In this document: positions 33,790 to 45,239 of the stretch, piece by piece
Layout of the letters: every line of letters starts with the position of its first letter
How positions within the stretch are numbered: position 1 is the stretch's first letter
Assembly (NCBI GenBank): GCA_020536535.1
Contig: JAHLWZ010000421.1
Span: 715-52,575 of the forward strand
Direction: 5' to 3'
Origin: Pelomyxa schiedti
Taxonomy: Eukaryota > Evosea > Pelobiontida > Pelomyxidae
Length of the DNA stretch: 51,861 bases
Notes under the pieces: model-generated
Database searches by the model: none
The model's input: only the letters and a program-made list of their open reading frames with translations
What the model was told of the DNA's origin: nothing
Translations under genes and position numbers: made by a program

Positions 33790-36700
33790 TCATGATGAGG
33801 TGAAGGTACCCAGGGTGGGCAACAAGCCCTCGTGGGTTGCCTGTGACAGGTGTATCTGTTGCAGGAGGGGCATCGCTTGCTTCTTGTTGATGCTGCTTCC
33901 TGCTGTTCTGTGTGGCTGTGGCTGTTGTGACTGTGATTGTTGTTGCTGTTGTTGCATTCTGAGGTGGTGCTGTTGCATCTGTAGCTGCTGCATTGCCTCC
34001 TGCTGTTGTCTCTGGTCCCTCAGTAGTACCAGGTCTTCCTGTGTTGTTGTGCTTTTGACTGCCCTGCCCCCTGGTGGCCTCATTCCCATTGGCATCCCCA
34101 TCATCCCCACTGCTCCCATTCCCATTGGTCCCATTCCCATCCCTGTGCCCATCCCCATTGGTCCCATTCCCAGCGGCGACAGTGGGTAGTTTGATGAGGC
34201 CAGTATTTGTTGCGGGCTCCTTAGCATTGCGCCGCTTCCGCCACTAGAATTCCCGCGGGAATCAGACAGAAGGGGCGATTGGTACTGTGCCGCGTACATA
34301 TAGGCACCGGCACCTGTGGGTTCCATCATGGCAAATCCAGGATTCTGCATGGCTTTGGACGCGCCGGATTTGTTGTCTCTGTGAAGATGAGGTTAGAAAG
34401 TAGATGGGACACGGGAAAATTACCTCGTGCCGTGAGGCCGTGTGAAGTTGCTGTGAGAAGAGTGGGGAATTCCGGTATGTGCATATTGTGGTGAGGAATG
34501 TGGAGGTACTAGCTGCATTTGCCCGGGGACATAGGCTTGCTTGAAGTTGAAGGTAGGAACTCTGGGGTCTCCGCCGTGGATGTCCCAGCCTTGTAGTGCG
34601 GCTCCCGACTTCAATGAGTGCGGAGACATACCCATGCCGAATTGTGATTGGCGTGAACCGGAAAAGGAATCGTCGCCTGTGGTATCAGAAATGTTGACCC
34701 CCTCGAGGAATGGCTGGTCTATTGGGCCGAGAGGCATTCCCCGCCTTAGTGAGTGGCGAGGGGCTGGAGAGGCGGCTGGGGTTGAAGCTGCGACGGACGG
34801 CGACTGCGCATATGGCGGCACAATGGTGTTTTTGTGGTGCAGAAGTTGTTGTTTGATTGCATGAGGCATTGCTGTGTCTGGGGAAATGGGTTGTTTCCTC
34901 TTGGTTGTCATTCCACTTTGGGGAACTGGAAGGGAACCGATTGGAAGAAGTTGTGATTGAACAGGTGAGGGGCCGTGCATGTGCTTAGAGTGTGGGTCGG
35001 GTGACATGGGGAGATCGTTTGATGGAACGCCTTTCAGAATAGAGTCAATTGATGGAAGTTGCTGCGCTGGGGATCTTTGTGGCACTGAAGGTTGTAGTTG
35101 TATTTGCTGTTGCGGAGTGGGGAGTGGAATTTGGGAATGTGACTCAGTTTGGGGGTGTGAATGTGCTGGGATTGAGTAAGGTTGTTGCTCTGGCGGTATT
35201 TCCTTCACAAATTCTACGTCAGAATCAACTACAGAGGTATGCGGAATTTGTTGGAATTGTTGACAGTACTCCCGGTTTTGGATGAGTGTTGTACTTGAAG
35301 CCGGAGGTAAATATAGGGGTGCCGCTGCCTGTCTTTTCTTTTTACTGGGCACCCTTTTGTATGGAGTCTTTTGGCTGAGATGAAATTGTTATAACTTCAA
35401 TAAGCGAATATTGGGAAAACGTACTGCTGATCCATAAACAAGTATGTTGAAGCATAGTAACCCAACGATGACTGGTCTAATTTTCCAGGTCTGGGTGATT
35501 CTTGAAGCTCTTCCTAGACTCGGGTAAGGTGATTTGCAAGTATTACTCGGTCTTACATGTAAAAAGGACGCAAACCGAGTCAACAGAGGTATTGTTGGCA
35601 ATCCATTGGCAGCTCTACAAATCTCGGAATATTCTGACTGTATTACAATGGCTCAGATTGGTAGTTACTACCAAATAAGAAAACCTTTGTTGTTCGAACC
35701 GACTGGGCTAATTTAGTGGGATCCGCAGGACACCTAATCAAACTGTGCAGAGATGAAGTTGGACTCTGAGCATTAGCAATATTCCGCAAAGATTGGGTGC
35801 ACTGCTGTGCCCATATTTGCATAGCAATTCCAAGGTGGATATTACACCGCTTGATGGATAGAGGGAGGAATTGAGAAGGAACCACCGGTTGCGGTTGCAG
35901 TGTGGGTTCTGGTACTAGGCCTGTCGCAGAGGCTGCCATGTTAGCTAAAAGCTCTGCCGAGGAGCAAGGTCCTTGAAGTACGGGATCTACTTTGTATCGT
36001 TTTTTCTCAGACCCGTGAGGAGCAGATGAATCCAGTGGTTGGTGAGACCTTTTTGACTTGTGATGTTTATGGTGCTCCTTGTCACTGCTTTTCTTCTTAG
36101 ACTTGGAGGAACGAGATCCGGGTGATGGACTCTTTTTACGTGGAATTAGGGAGAAATTGTGATTGAATGTGAACAGAAACCTGGGAATGTCGATGACTCT
36201 TCTTATGATGCTTTTTTGTAGTTGGGACCACCGGGTCAAGAAGCGGTAACATTGTAGAGGCCTCGCTACTTATTCCCTAAGTATGCAGTTTCACAGGGTA
36301 CATTAGCCACAAACGAAGGACATCATTCCGCATACAGTGAAGTACTCATTCCAACGAGTTTGTGGGCCAGAAACAAATATAAATGGCTCTTCATCCGCGA
36401 TCGAAGGAGAATTGGCGTTTTGATTGCTGGAGTGTGAGAGAGGGTCAATTTGTGGAACAGGAAGCTGAGAGCTGGAGCTCGATTTACTGGTCTTGGATTT
36501 TGCTTTGGAGGGTTTTGAAGCTCGTTTGGTTTTTGACTTGGAACCCGTTGCCGCGTTGTTACTGGAACTAGTGCGGATTGGGGATGCGGGGGGGGATATC
36601 TCAACGTAGGGAGATTTGTAGTTGACACCGTCTCGAGTTTCCAGGTCACCTAACTCATCTTCTCCTGGTGACCACCTCCTTTTTGGTTTCCGTTCTGCAT

Positions 36701-38390
36701 GCAAATAGGTGAAAATTGGGAACAAGTAGTGAAAATCTCACCGGTTCTTAACCTCATTGTCATCCCCGGCTTGATATTATCTTCTGGTTTAGTACTTTCA
36801 TGAAACGTTACCTTCAAGGTGGTCAGTAAACAGAAAAAATAATTATGTAATCAGTGAATTACAAACAAAGTGTTTAATTACCTTCTTTTGGGAGGGTGGT
36901 GAGGTCTTCTCACCGACAGAAGATGTTCCATCTCCTGGATTGCTGTTTTCGCCCTCTGGAAGGCGAGCATTTTTCCTTGCCGGTTTGAGAGGTGTAATTG
37001 CATTTAGTTGCGGTGATAGGACTCCTGATGCCTCTGCGGGCATCTGTGGGCTTGAGCGTATGTTCTCCGAAGCACTTGACGCACGGGAATTTCTGGAAAC
37101 TTCTACATTATCTTCCTCCTCAGCCGTGTCAGTATCATCATCAATGTTACCAGTGTCAGGCCTAGACAGGGGCATAGCTTCTACATTCAGGGACTGTTGC
37201 GGGTGGGTCTCCACCTTGCCGTTCTGCACACTTGAATCTGGTGCAGAAAAGGATAACTCAGAGGAGCCAGAACCGGAACAAAGTTGCGGCGGCTGAGTGG
37301 TTGCATTGATCATTTCGTTGCCAATCGGATTGTCACATGTTCCTCCATTATCCTCCCTTGATTCTTCGGCCGCTGTGGCCAGTGATGCTGACTTTGAACT
37401 CTGTCTCTTCTTCTTAGAAGACCTCGAAGTAGATGAACTCCCAGTGCTCCTACGCGTTCTTTTCGACGCAGGCTGCTGAGGGGATGTCAGAGCCATAGAA
37501 TTATCTACAGCAAGAGTACTAGAACCAGCGCCGCTCCCTCCGCTTCTGCGGGATTTGGGTTTCGAAGCTGTTTTAGATTCTGCTGCAGCAGCGGCGGCCG
37601 CATTATGCCTCTGCTGTAATCTAGTTGTCCTAGTGGATGCAGATGTTGGTGCCCTGCCGTTCCGCTTTGTAGTGGTGGTCGTGTGCTTTCGCGAAGGCTG
37701 TTGTGGTTGTTCCATGTTTTCCTCGCCGAAAGTGTTGTTTTGGTTTGCTAGTGTACTACTAGTATCTTGTGCACCACCACCAGAACCATTTGTGCCTGTA
37801 TAAACAGAAGAAGGTGGTGGTGGTGATGATGATGATGAGTCCTGCTTTTGAGACAGGATTGGCAGCCCCGGTTGGTTTCCGTTGATGGTTTCATTCTCCT
37901 CCTCGTCGGTTGTTGTATCTGTACCATCACCCTCAGCAATGCCTACGCCATCGCCCCCATCACCGCCGTGGGCAGTGGCCGAGGACCCCCCCGCAGACAC
38001 TGGGGGCGACGGTGACTGCGATGCCTGCTGCGTCGTTGCTGTTGCTGTTGCTGTTGCTGCTGAGGCACCTGTCCCTGTCCCGCACGCGCCGGCCCCCGCG
38101 CCCGCGTCCCCGGGCGACGACCCCACGCCAGCCGCGGCGGCCTGGCTGGTGGCTTTGCTTTGGGAGTGGTTGTGGGTGTGGGCAGCGCCCTTCTTCCTGG
38201 TGGGGGTGGCCACGGGGGACGCGGCGGGGTCGTGGTGGTGGTGCTGGCGGCGGGGCGGGGCCGCGGGGGCTGAGGCTGAGGCTGAGGAGGGCTTGCGGTG
38301 GGCGTGGGAGGAAGCAGGGGGAGAGGGCTGCAGGGAGGGCGAGGGGGGCTGGTTCTGCATCATGCGCTTCTTCTTGGCTCGCGTAAGCAT
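33790..38390 (-). CDS. Very large low-complexity, probably nuclear protein
   Basis: ATG 38390 starts MLTRAKKKRMMQNQPPSPSL. A 500-residue first exon is rich in S, T, A, G and P with basic patches (SSRSSKKKRQSSKSAS). Following exons join in frame, e.g. SPPSQKK|VTFHESTKPEDN, then ERKPKRRWSPGEDELGD, EEPFIFVSGPQTRWNEYF, TTKKHHKKSHRHS, SKKKSSDKEHHKHHKSKRSH, and a short helical, non-repetitive part (LSIKRCNIHLGIAMQIWAQQ). The C-terminal exons (35352-33790) are Q, P and S-rich with a Met-Gly repeat (MGPMGMGTGMGMGPMGMG) and a final Q-rich stretch. Repeated Lys/Arg clusters suggest nuclear import. A transcription or chromatin co-regulator would fit the composition, but no domain is recognised. The exons between 35380 and 36300 are least certain. 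Confidence 0.65.
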
Positions 38391-38933
38391 CCCTGGTGGC
38401 GTGTGGTTCTGTGTCTCGGCTTTTTCTTCTTCTACCTTTGTTGATTTTCAGAGTTCCACTTTCCACTTGCTTTTTTTCTCGCTCTTCACGGTTTTCTTTT
38501 CCCCTCTTTTTTTTTTGTGTTCGGCACAGTAAGACAACGGCTCAAGTGTTGTGGGTTTGTTTGTTTTTTTTGGGATGTTGTGGGTGGCTGTTTGGTTGGG
38601 TTTTTTTTTTGATTTTTTTTTGGGGGGCTTCGGTTTGTGTTGTTACCTTGTTTCGGCGGAAGGCGTCGACGTGCCAATATTATGGGTGTTGTTTTGTTTT
38701 TTTCCTTCCTCTTGTACAAGGACGGACGTGGGTGTGAGGCCTTGGGTTGTTTATGTTTTTACTCTTCTCTTTGTTGAACACTTGGCGTTTTTTTTTGTTT
38801 TATTCTGACTCCGTCCTTCCTTCTCGGAAATGGAAGGTTCTGGATGCTCCAAAGTTCTCGTTGACTTGGTTTTTTTGGCCGATGGTGATGTGTGTTTATG
38901 GTAACATCAATCAAAAAAAAATCATCGGCTTCT
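38391..38933. other. head-to-tail intergenic region with poly-T tracts
   Basis: This is 543 bp between the stop of the methyltransferase gene and the start of the large nuclear-protein gene, both on the minus strand. Plus-strand T runs of 8-11 occur near 38507, 38570, 38608 and 38618. Open frames here are driven by those tracts and look non-coding. It probably holds the promoter of the downstream gene. Confidence 0.5.
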
Positions 38934-40149
38934 TCAGGGCTTCAAAAACACCCCCTGAACCCACACCCTGTTCATTTCAATGTGTGTTTTCCTGTTCAGT
39001 ACTGTGGAGTGCAGTAACTCACACCTCGTGACTGTGAACCCAGCCGACGTCATAACGCTGGCCAGGAATTCAGTCTCAAAGAAATATACCCTTGTGCCAT
39101 CAGGCCTGGCAAAAAAGTGCCCCGCTGTGCCGTCGAGAGACCGCGAGGAAGCAGGATTGGCAGCGAGCAGCTTTTTGTGTTTGTAGTCACCGTGCCCATA
39201 ATCGCGGAGAAGCAGGTAACCCTTGGGTCTGATTGCCTTCCGGAATTTTTAGTTAGAACTGGATTTGAAGAGTGGAAACCGCTAACTTGGAATAGCTTGG
39301 AGGCTATAGTTGGCATTGCTTCAGGAGAAATAGTGGAGAGTACGAATATGAGCATGGCAAAATCCACTTTCAGTGAAGGGGGGAGAGATTCCTTCTGTAG
39401 GTCACATACAAAGGCAGTTACTCGGCCTTGTGGAATTTCAGTGTTTGCCTTAAACAGCAGGGTAAGACTCCAAACACTTCAAAGGTTTTTTTGAGGACAA
39501 GTAACTATTCTATGATTAATATAAGGAGGCCATAATTATGCGTGATATTATTATTAACGCGTATCGTAATAGGATTATATACCTTCAATAAGTTGATTGC
39601 CCGAGAAGAGATGTCCACTCCAACAAATCGGAGCATAGGGAATTCCGCTAAAAGCGGAGCCATAGTGTGCCCTACCCCACATCCGGCTTCCAGTCCAAGC
39701 ACCTCTCGCCACATAGCTCCTTCCATAACATCAGATTCCCCGGTGCTATTGTTTGTCTCCACGGCGCTACTGCCCTCACGGGATCCACCAGATTCCACAG
39801 TACTTCTTTCAGTGGTAGACTGAGGTTCTGCCACAGCCTTTGAATCACAACTTGAGCCGCTTTCGACCGGCGGATTACTGGAAGTGCATTGACACGGTGT
39901 AGGTGTGTTGAGCGATTCTTCTGCCTGTGGTAGTGTGGAAAGGGGCGGTGAAGGAACTGCGGATAGTCCCAGTTGAGAGAATTCATTAATGAACTCTGAA
40001 GTGAAATAATGCCTTGGTTTGCTGCTTGCCACGAACCCCTTGGATTTGGCATAGAACTTGTTCCAGTATTCCCTGGCCTTCTTTTCGTACTGTTCTATTA
40101 ACCACTTATTAGCACCTTCCATTTGTATCCAGCTCAACGCCGACTCCAT
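38934..40149 (-). CDS. METTL2: METTL2/METTL8-type tRNA m3C methyltransferase
   Basis: This family uses S-adenosylmethionine to make 3-methylcytidine in the anticodon loop of tRNA-Thr and related tRNAs. The protein reads YEKKAREYWNKFYAKSKGF, then RHYFTSEFINEF, a Ser/Glu-rich insert of about 90 residues, the SAM motif LGLEAGCGVGHTMAPLLAEF and VGVDISSRAINLLK. The next exon gives VTAFVCDLQKESLPP and VDFAMLIFVLSTISPEAM. The last exon gives KGYLLLRDYGHGDYKHKKLL, HFFARPDGTRVYFFE and ends IEMNRVWVQGVFLKP. Each block has a counterpart in human METTL2/8, including the insert and the final 'YRVWIQ.KY.KP'. ATG 40149 is the family-like start; an in-frame ATG at 40191 is possible. It lies divergent to CWC22 with about 260 bp between them. 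Confidence 0.9.
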
Positions 40150-40410
40150 TTCAATCGAAATGTGTGGGAGCAGGGAAGTGATGTCACGCACGTTTCATCG
40201 CCGGCGTAATGCCGACCGTCGTGGCGTAGAATGACTCGCAGCTCATTCGACACAGTAGATTCTGATGGTTTCAGGTTCGTAAGGCCCAATTCCTCTGTAC
40301 TGTGCAGAGCAGTGGGCTCCCAAACAGCTGTAACACACACTTACCAGTTGGTGCCCACCGGGTTCGCTGAGAGAAACCCACCAACAAGAAAATTTACTTC
40401 AAAAAGGAAA

Positions 40411-43400
40411 ATGAGCACGGAGCGAGGTGCCGCGGACGGCGACAGTGGGCGAGGAGGCCCAGCCGACGAAAAGACGGGGGGGACCGAGGGAGGTGCTGCC
40501 GCGACGACGGCGGAAGGCGCCGCGGCCACGTCGGACTCGGCGTCTGCATCTGCGCCTGCGACCGGCACGAGCGCGAGCACGACCACCGCGGCCGCCGTGG
40601 AGGAGGTACCCAACTTGGTGCGAGTGCGCGAGCGGCCGGGGATTGGTGTCTGTTTTTAATACGTTTTTGTGTTTTTGTTCCACGCACAGCACACACCACA
40701 GCACGCAAATCAAACGTTTTTTTTTTACTTTGAGTGCATTTATTTGTACATTTTTTTTTTTAATAAACCTTTGTTTCTATGCTATGTAGGGAGGAGGAAC
40801 CAGCACTGCTGCTGTAGTGAAAGTCAAGGCTGAACCAATGGAAGATAATGACCTTCCTAAAAAACGACACAGGCGGAGGCACAGCGAAAGCAGCGGGAGT
40901 GACGAGGGACATTCCAGGCACACGCACTCCCACGCCCATACTGACACCCGCCACCACGATTCATCAGACCAGCCTACCAACACCACCGAGAGCACTACAT
41001 CCGCCGCTACTACCACTGCAACTACCTCTACTACTACTACAACTAGTAGCAGTGCCACTTCTGCACCTGCTTCTGAGTCCACTCAAATTCTGGAAGGTGG
41101 TAGGGAACCAGAAAATAGAGATAGGCACAGAGGTGACAGGGACAGGGATAGAGATAGAGAGAGGGATAGACACAGGGAAAGGGATAGAGATAGAGGTGAT
41201 CGGGACAGAGATAGAGACAGGCCAAGAGAGAGGGATAGAGACTATTCTCGCAGAGGAAGGTACTTTGAGGAAGTCCCCCGCGACCGAGAAAGAGAATCAG
41301 AGAGAGATAGACGAAGAGATAGAGGGGACAGAGATCGCGACAGAGATGCTGACAGAGATGGGCATAGGGGTAGAAACCAGGACAGCAGAGAACTAACTGA
41401 GCCCCATCCGGAACGGCAGTCCGCAACTGAAGAGAGAGAGTCACGTGATACTCCGGTCACAAAAGACCGGGAAAGAGGTCCACCCCTTGAAATGACTGGA
41501 AGGTCTATCCCATCTCTTCCCTAACCTGGCACTCACGCTTTTCTCTGTAGGGCAAGAGAAGCAGCCCCAAATGTAGCACCACGGTCTTCCGCTGCTCCAA
41601 CTCTTCCTGGTGTTCCCTCTGCTGACAGAGGAACAGGTGGTGTCTACATTCCCCCATTCAAGCTGGCACAGCTGAGAGCAAATGTAACTGATAAGGCAAG
41701 TGTTGACTACCAACGACTGAGTTGGGATGCATTAAAGAAGAGCATTAATGGACTCATAAACAAAGTGAGTGTAAGCAACATCCGAAACATTGTGCCAGAG
41801 CTTTTCCACGAGAATCTAGTTCGCGGGAAGGGCTTATTTTGCCGATCTGTCATGAAAGCCCAACAAGCGAGCCCTAACTTCACCCCAGTGTATGCAGCTC
41901 TCGTTGCTGTTGTAAACACGAAACTTCCCGGTTTGTTACTTCACCAGAAAAAGTGACAACTAACCAATCACCAACAGAAATCGGCGAACTCCTGTTGACC
42001 CGTCTTATTGATCAATTCAGGAAGTCATACAGACGAAATTACAAGGTAAAAACAGATACAACGTATGGACTCTTACCATAAACAGCCTATCCTTCTATCC
42101 AGCACAAGATTCACTGCACATCTCATCAACCAACAAGTTTGCAGTGAATTGCTTGGCCTGGAGCTGTGCACCCTCCTACTGGAAAACCCAACCGATGACA
42201 GTGTGGAAGTTGCCGTTGAATTCACCAAAGAAGCAGGATACACAATAAGTGATATCTCACCAAGGGGAATAAATGGTAGTTTGCTGAATCCATTCAGAAA
42301 GCGCCATCTAACTGATTTCAGTGATATTCGACAGCTTCAGAACTATCCTACATGAGGGAACAATCGATCTTCGTGTGCAATACATGATTGAGGAACTGTT
42401 TGCAGTTAGGAAGAGCGGGTTTGCTGGACACGCTGGAATTCCTGAAGGACTTGACCTAGTAGAACAGAATGACCAGATTACCCATGACATCAGCTTGGAT
42501 ACCACTGAGCTTGATGTTATGGAGGAACTAAGTCTGCTGCTTATTAAATTTACATATTTGTACTAACAGAGAGGCAGATTTCTTCAGGGCGGACCCTGAG
42601 TTCCTTGAAGGGGAAGAACAATGGGCTGTTGCGAAAAAAGAAATCATTGGTGATGAAGAAGAAAATGGAGACAATGAAGGGGAAGCTAAGAAGGAGGAGG
42701 GTGAAGAAGGTGGTGAGGGAGAGGCGGGAGATGAAGAAGAAGATGAAGAAGGCGGGGAGAAAAAAGAAGGTGATGGCCAAACGCAACTTATAGCGGACAT
42801 GACAACAACGGAACTAATAAATCTCAAGCGAGCAATCTATCTTACTATCATGTCTTCCCTTGACTTTGAGGAGTGTGCGCATAAGCTTCTCAAGATGAAG
42901 CTTAAGCCAGGACAAGAGGTAACCGCCCCTGAACGCCAAAATCTCACATAAATACAGGGAGAATTATGCAAAATGATTGTGGAGTGTTGCAGCCAAGAAA
43001 GAACTTACCTGAGATTCTATGGGTTGCTTGGCCAGAGATTTTGTTTATTGAAAAAGGAATATCAAGACGAATTTGACAAATGTTTCATGCAACAGGTTTT
43101 TACCCTTTTCTTCCTTAACTTTTGCCTGATGAAAAAATAGTATTCCATTATTCATCACTTGGAGACAAACAAACTGCGGAACGTGGCAAAGTTCTTCGCC
43201 CATCTCCTGCACACCGACGCTCTTCCCTGGACCGTTCTGGCGTACATCCATCTCAACGAGGACGAAACCACGAGCTCCAGCCGTATTTTCATCAAAATCC
43301 TGTTCCAGGAGGTCAGCGAGTTCATGGGACTGGCCAAGCTCAACACCAGACTCAGGGATACCAGCCTTAGCGCTTTCTTTGTCGGGCTTTTCCCGAAGGA

Positions 43401-43733
43401 CAACCCCCGGAACACCCGTTTCTCCATCAACTTCTTCACCTCCATTGGTCTTGGAGGCCTCACGTAAGCCAAGAATCCCCCCCCAACTTCTCCGCTTTAT
43501 CACCGGAATAATACTAAATTACACACAGGGATGAACTGCGGGAGCACCTGCGGAACGCGCCCAAGCACATCATGGCACAGCAGAAGGAAGTAAGTTCCGA
43601 GAGTGACACATCATCCGAGCTCAGCTCCACAACAACATCATCGTCCTCTTCTTCCTCCTCGTCGTCCTCTTCCTCGGAATCCTCGTCATCCAGCAAAAGG
43701 CACACCACAAAGAAGAAACGACGCACACACTGA
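40411..43733 (+). CDS. CWC22: Spliceosome-associated factor CWC22
   Basis: CWC22 joins the spliceosome and recruits eIF4A-III for exon-junction complex assembly. The N-terminus is Ala/Thr-rich, then basic and RD/RE-rich (repeated DRDRDRER units, about 41110-41400). The family signature [19 protein letters not shown] starts the MIF4G domain (41640-42540), with [56 protein letters not shown] and [20 protein letters not shown]. An acidic Glu/Gly run follows, then the MA3 domain (42780-43460) with [20 protein letters not shown] and [20 protein letters not shown]. The tail is a poly-Ser/Glu stretch ending [10 protein letters not shown]. About nine short introns keep frame. Length and order match the family. 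A spliceosome component is expected in so intron-rich a genome. Confidence 0.93.
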
Positions 43734-44148
43734 TCAACTAAAACCTTTTACACAGGCAACAGCAACACACACCACACTCCAAATCAAAACACCACAATCA
43801 ATGCCAAACCTCATACAGTCATACAACATCCACTCGAGATTGATACAGGATCACCAGAACTCAACATGCCATGTGTAGAGCAAATTGTCATTTGAATACG
43901 GGACAAGTAGTAGTTCCCCACCAACACGCCTTTCAAGTTCCTTTACCATTTTGTGTTCCCTTCAATTGGTGATAACGATTTTCATTTTTGTGCAGGGTAC
44001 GTGCCAGTTCATTGGCAGGGTGGTACAGAGCCCAAATTGGTACCATCCCGGTTTTTTCCTCTTCGTGTAAAGAGAAAAACACAGGAAAACGGGAGCTGGG
44101 AACCGTCACATCAAAAAAACAAACACAGCTCGTAAAGGTGAGAACGAA
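43734..44148 (+). other. intergenic region, likely promoter of the EF-hand gene
   Basis: Between two plus-strand genes. The first 150 bp are ACA-rich and probably the CWC22 3' UTR. No supported reading frame, RNA gene or repeat was seen. Confidence 0.45.
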
Positions 44149-45180
44149 ATGGGAGCGGAGGACAGTAAATTGAAGTCGGACATAACGTCACGATACCCTG
44201 GTGTGTGCGCTAGCTGTAGTAGTTGGCTTCATACTATACTGCCTTTTGTTTTTTTTTTTTTTTTCCCCACTCTCCCTGCCGTGTTTGCTTTGGTTGCTGT
44301 CGCTACGCGGATTTTCTCAATTGGGAATTATGTAGTGAACGAAGAGGAGTTCAAGAGGCTGGTGGCTAGGTTCAAATCAATTCAAGTAAACAACAAGATC
44401 ACCAAAGAAGTGTTCCTCGCCAACATGCCACACAACGTCCCTCGAGAAGCCTCGGAATTGGTATATCTTCCCCTTCCCTTCACAAAACCACTTGGCTTTC
44501 TGTTTTTTTTTTTTTTAAAACCGTGCCACAGATTTTTGATTCGTTTGACAAAGACGGGAGTGGGTGTGTTGGATGGAGTCCTATCTTTACTATTTTCTGA
44601 CTTGCCATTCAAACAAAACCAGTGCCTTGGACTCCGGGGAATTTTTACAATACGCGGCCATTAACCAGTTTGGAACACTTGGTAACTTCTTCTGCTATAC
44701 ATTTCTGTCATGTTGTTAACTTGGTTTCCACAGAGCAGAAACTTGAAGGTTAATTGACATTGTTTTCCCTCCTTTTCTGACGTGGGGTACCAGCCAGTTT
44801 TGCGGTTTTTGATTCAGACGGCAATGGTTATCTTACGCGGTCAGAGATTGCGTGCGTGGAATCTAAGCTTTTTCTTTTCTCTCACACACAAAACAGGTCC
44901 ATACTTGAATTAATAGCAAAACAGGTTAGTTTTTTCTCCCCAGTTTACCGCGTACTTAACGGTGGCTAGCAAAAAGTGTTGGATGCAGCAATGAAAAGAG
45001 AGATTACTACATCACTAGTCCCAAAGATTTTCGCGGCTGTGGACACTGACCACGTAAGTAAGAACTTATGCATTATCATCAACCCACAACACCCAATAGA
45101 ATGAAAAGATAGACAAGAATGAGTTTATCCAAGGGTTCAAAGCGAATCCTCAGATATGCCACTTCTTCAAATTGTTGTAA
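44149..45180 (+). CDS. N-myristoylated EF-hand Ca2+ sensor (NCS/calcineurin B-like)
   Basis: MGAEDSK at the start fits N-myristoylation (Gly2, Ser6). After splicing, VNEEEFKRLVARFKSIQVNN is a degenerate first EF-hand. Three canonical loops follow: DKDGSGALDSGE, DSDGNGYLTRSE and DTDHNEKIDKNE, each with acidic residues at positions 1, 3 and 12. The protein ends CHFFKLL at a TAA. At about 185 residues it has the size and layout of neuronal calcium sensor, recoverin or calcineurin B proteins. It could regulate a phosphatase, kinase or membrane receptor in a Ca2+-dependent way. Five or six introns of 38-150 nt are present; the first, following TCACGATACCCTG, is the longest. The subfamily is unsettled. 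Confidence 0.85.
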
Positions 45181-45239
45181 AAGGAATAAGCAAGAATATA
45201 TATGAGTTTTCTTTCTTTGGTGTACTATACAACAAAATT

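Noticed and set aside
33752-34189. Cys-rich plus-strand frame (CCCCC runs)
   Set aside because: It is the antisense translation of CAG-type glutamine repeats, not a metal-binding protein.
37882-38532. 216-codon plus-strand frame with Ala/Val/Pro-rich composition
   Set aside because: It lies antisense to the first exon of the large low-complexity gene, which has in-frame continuation through several splices. No domain is visible.
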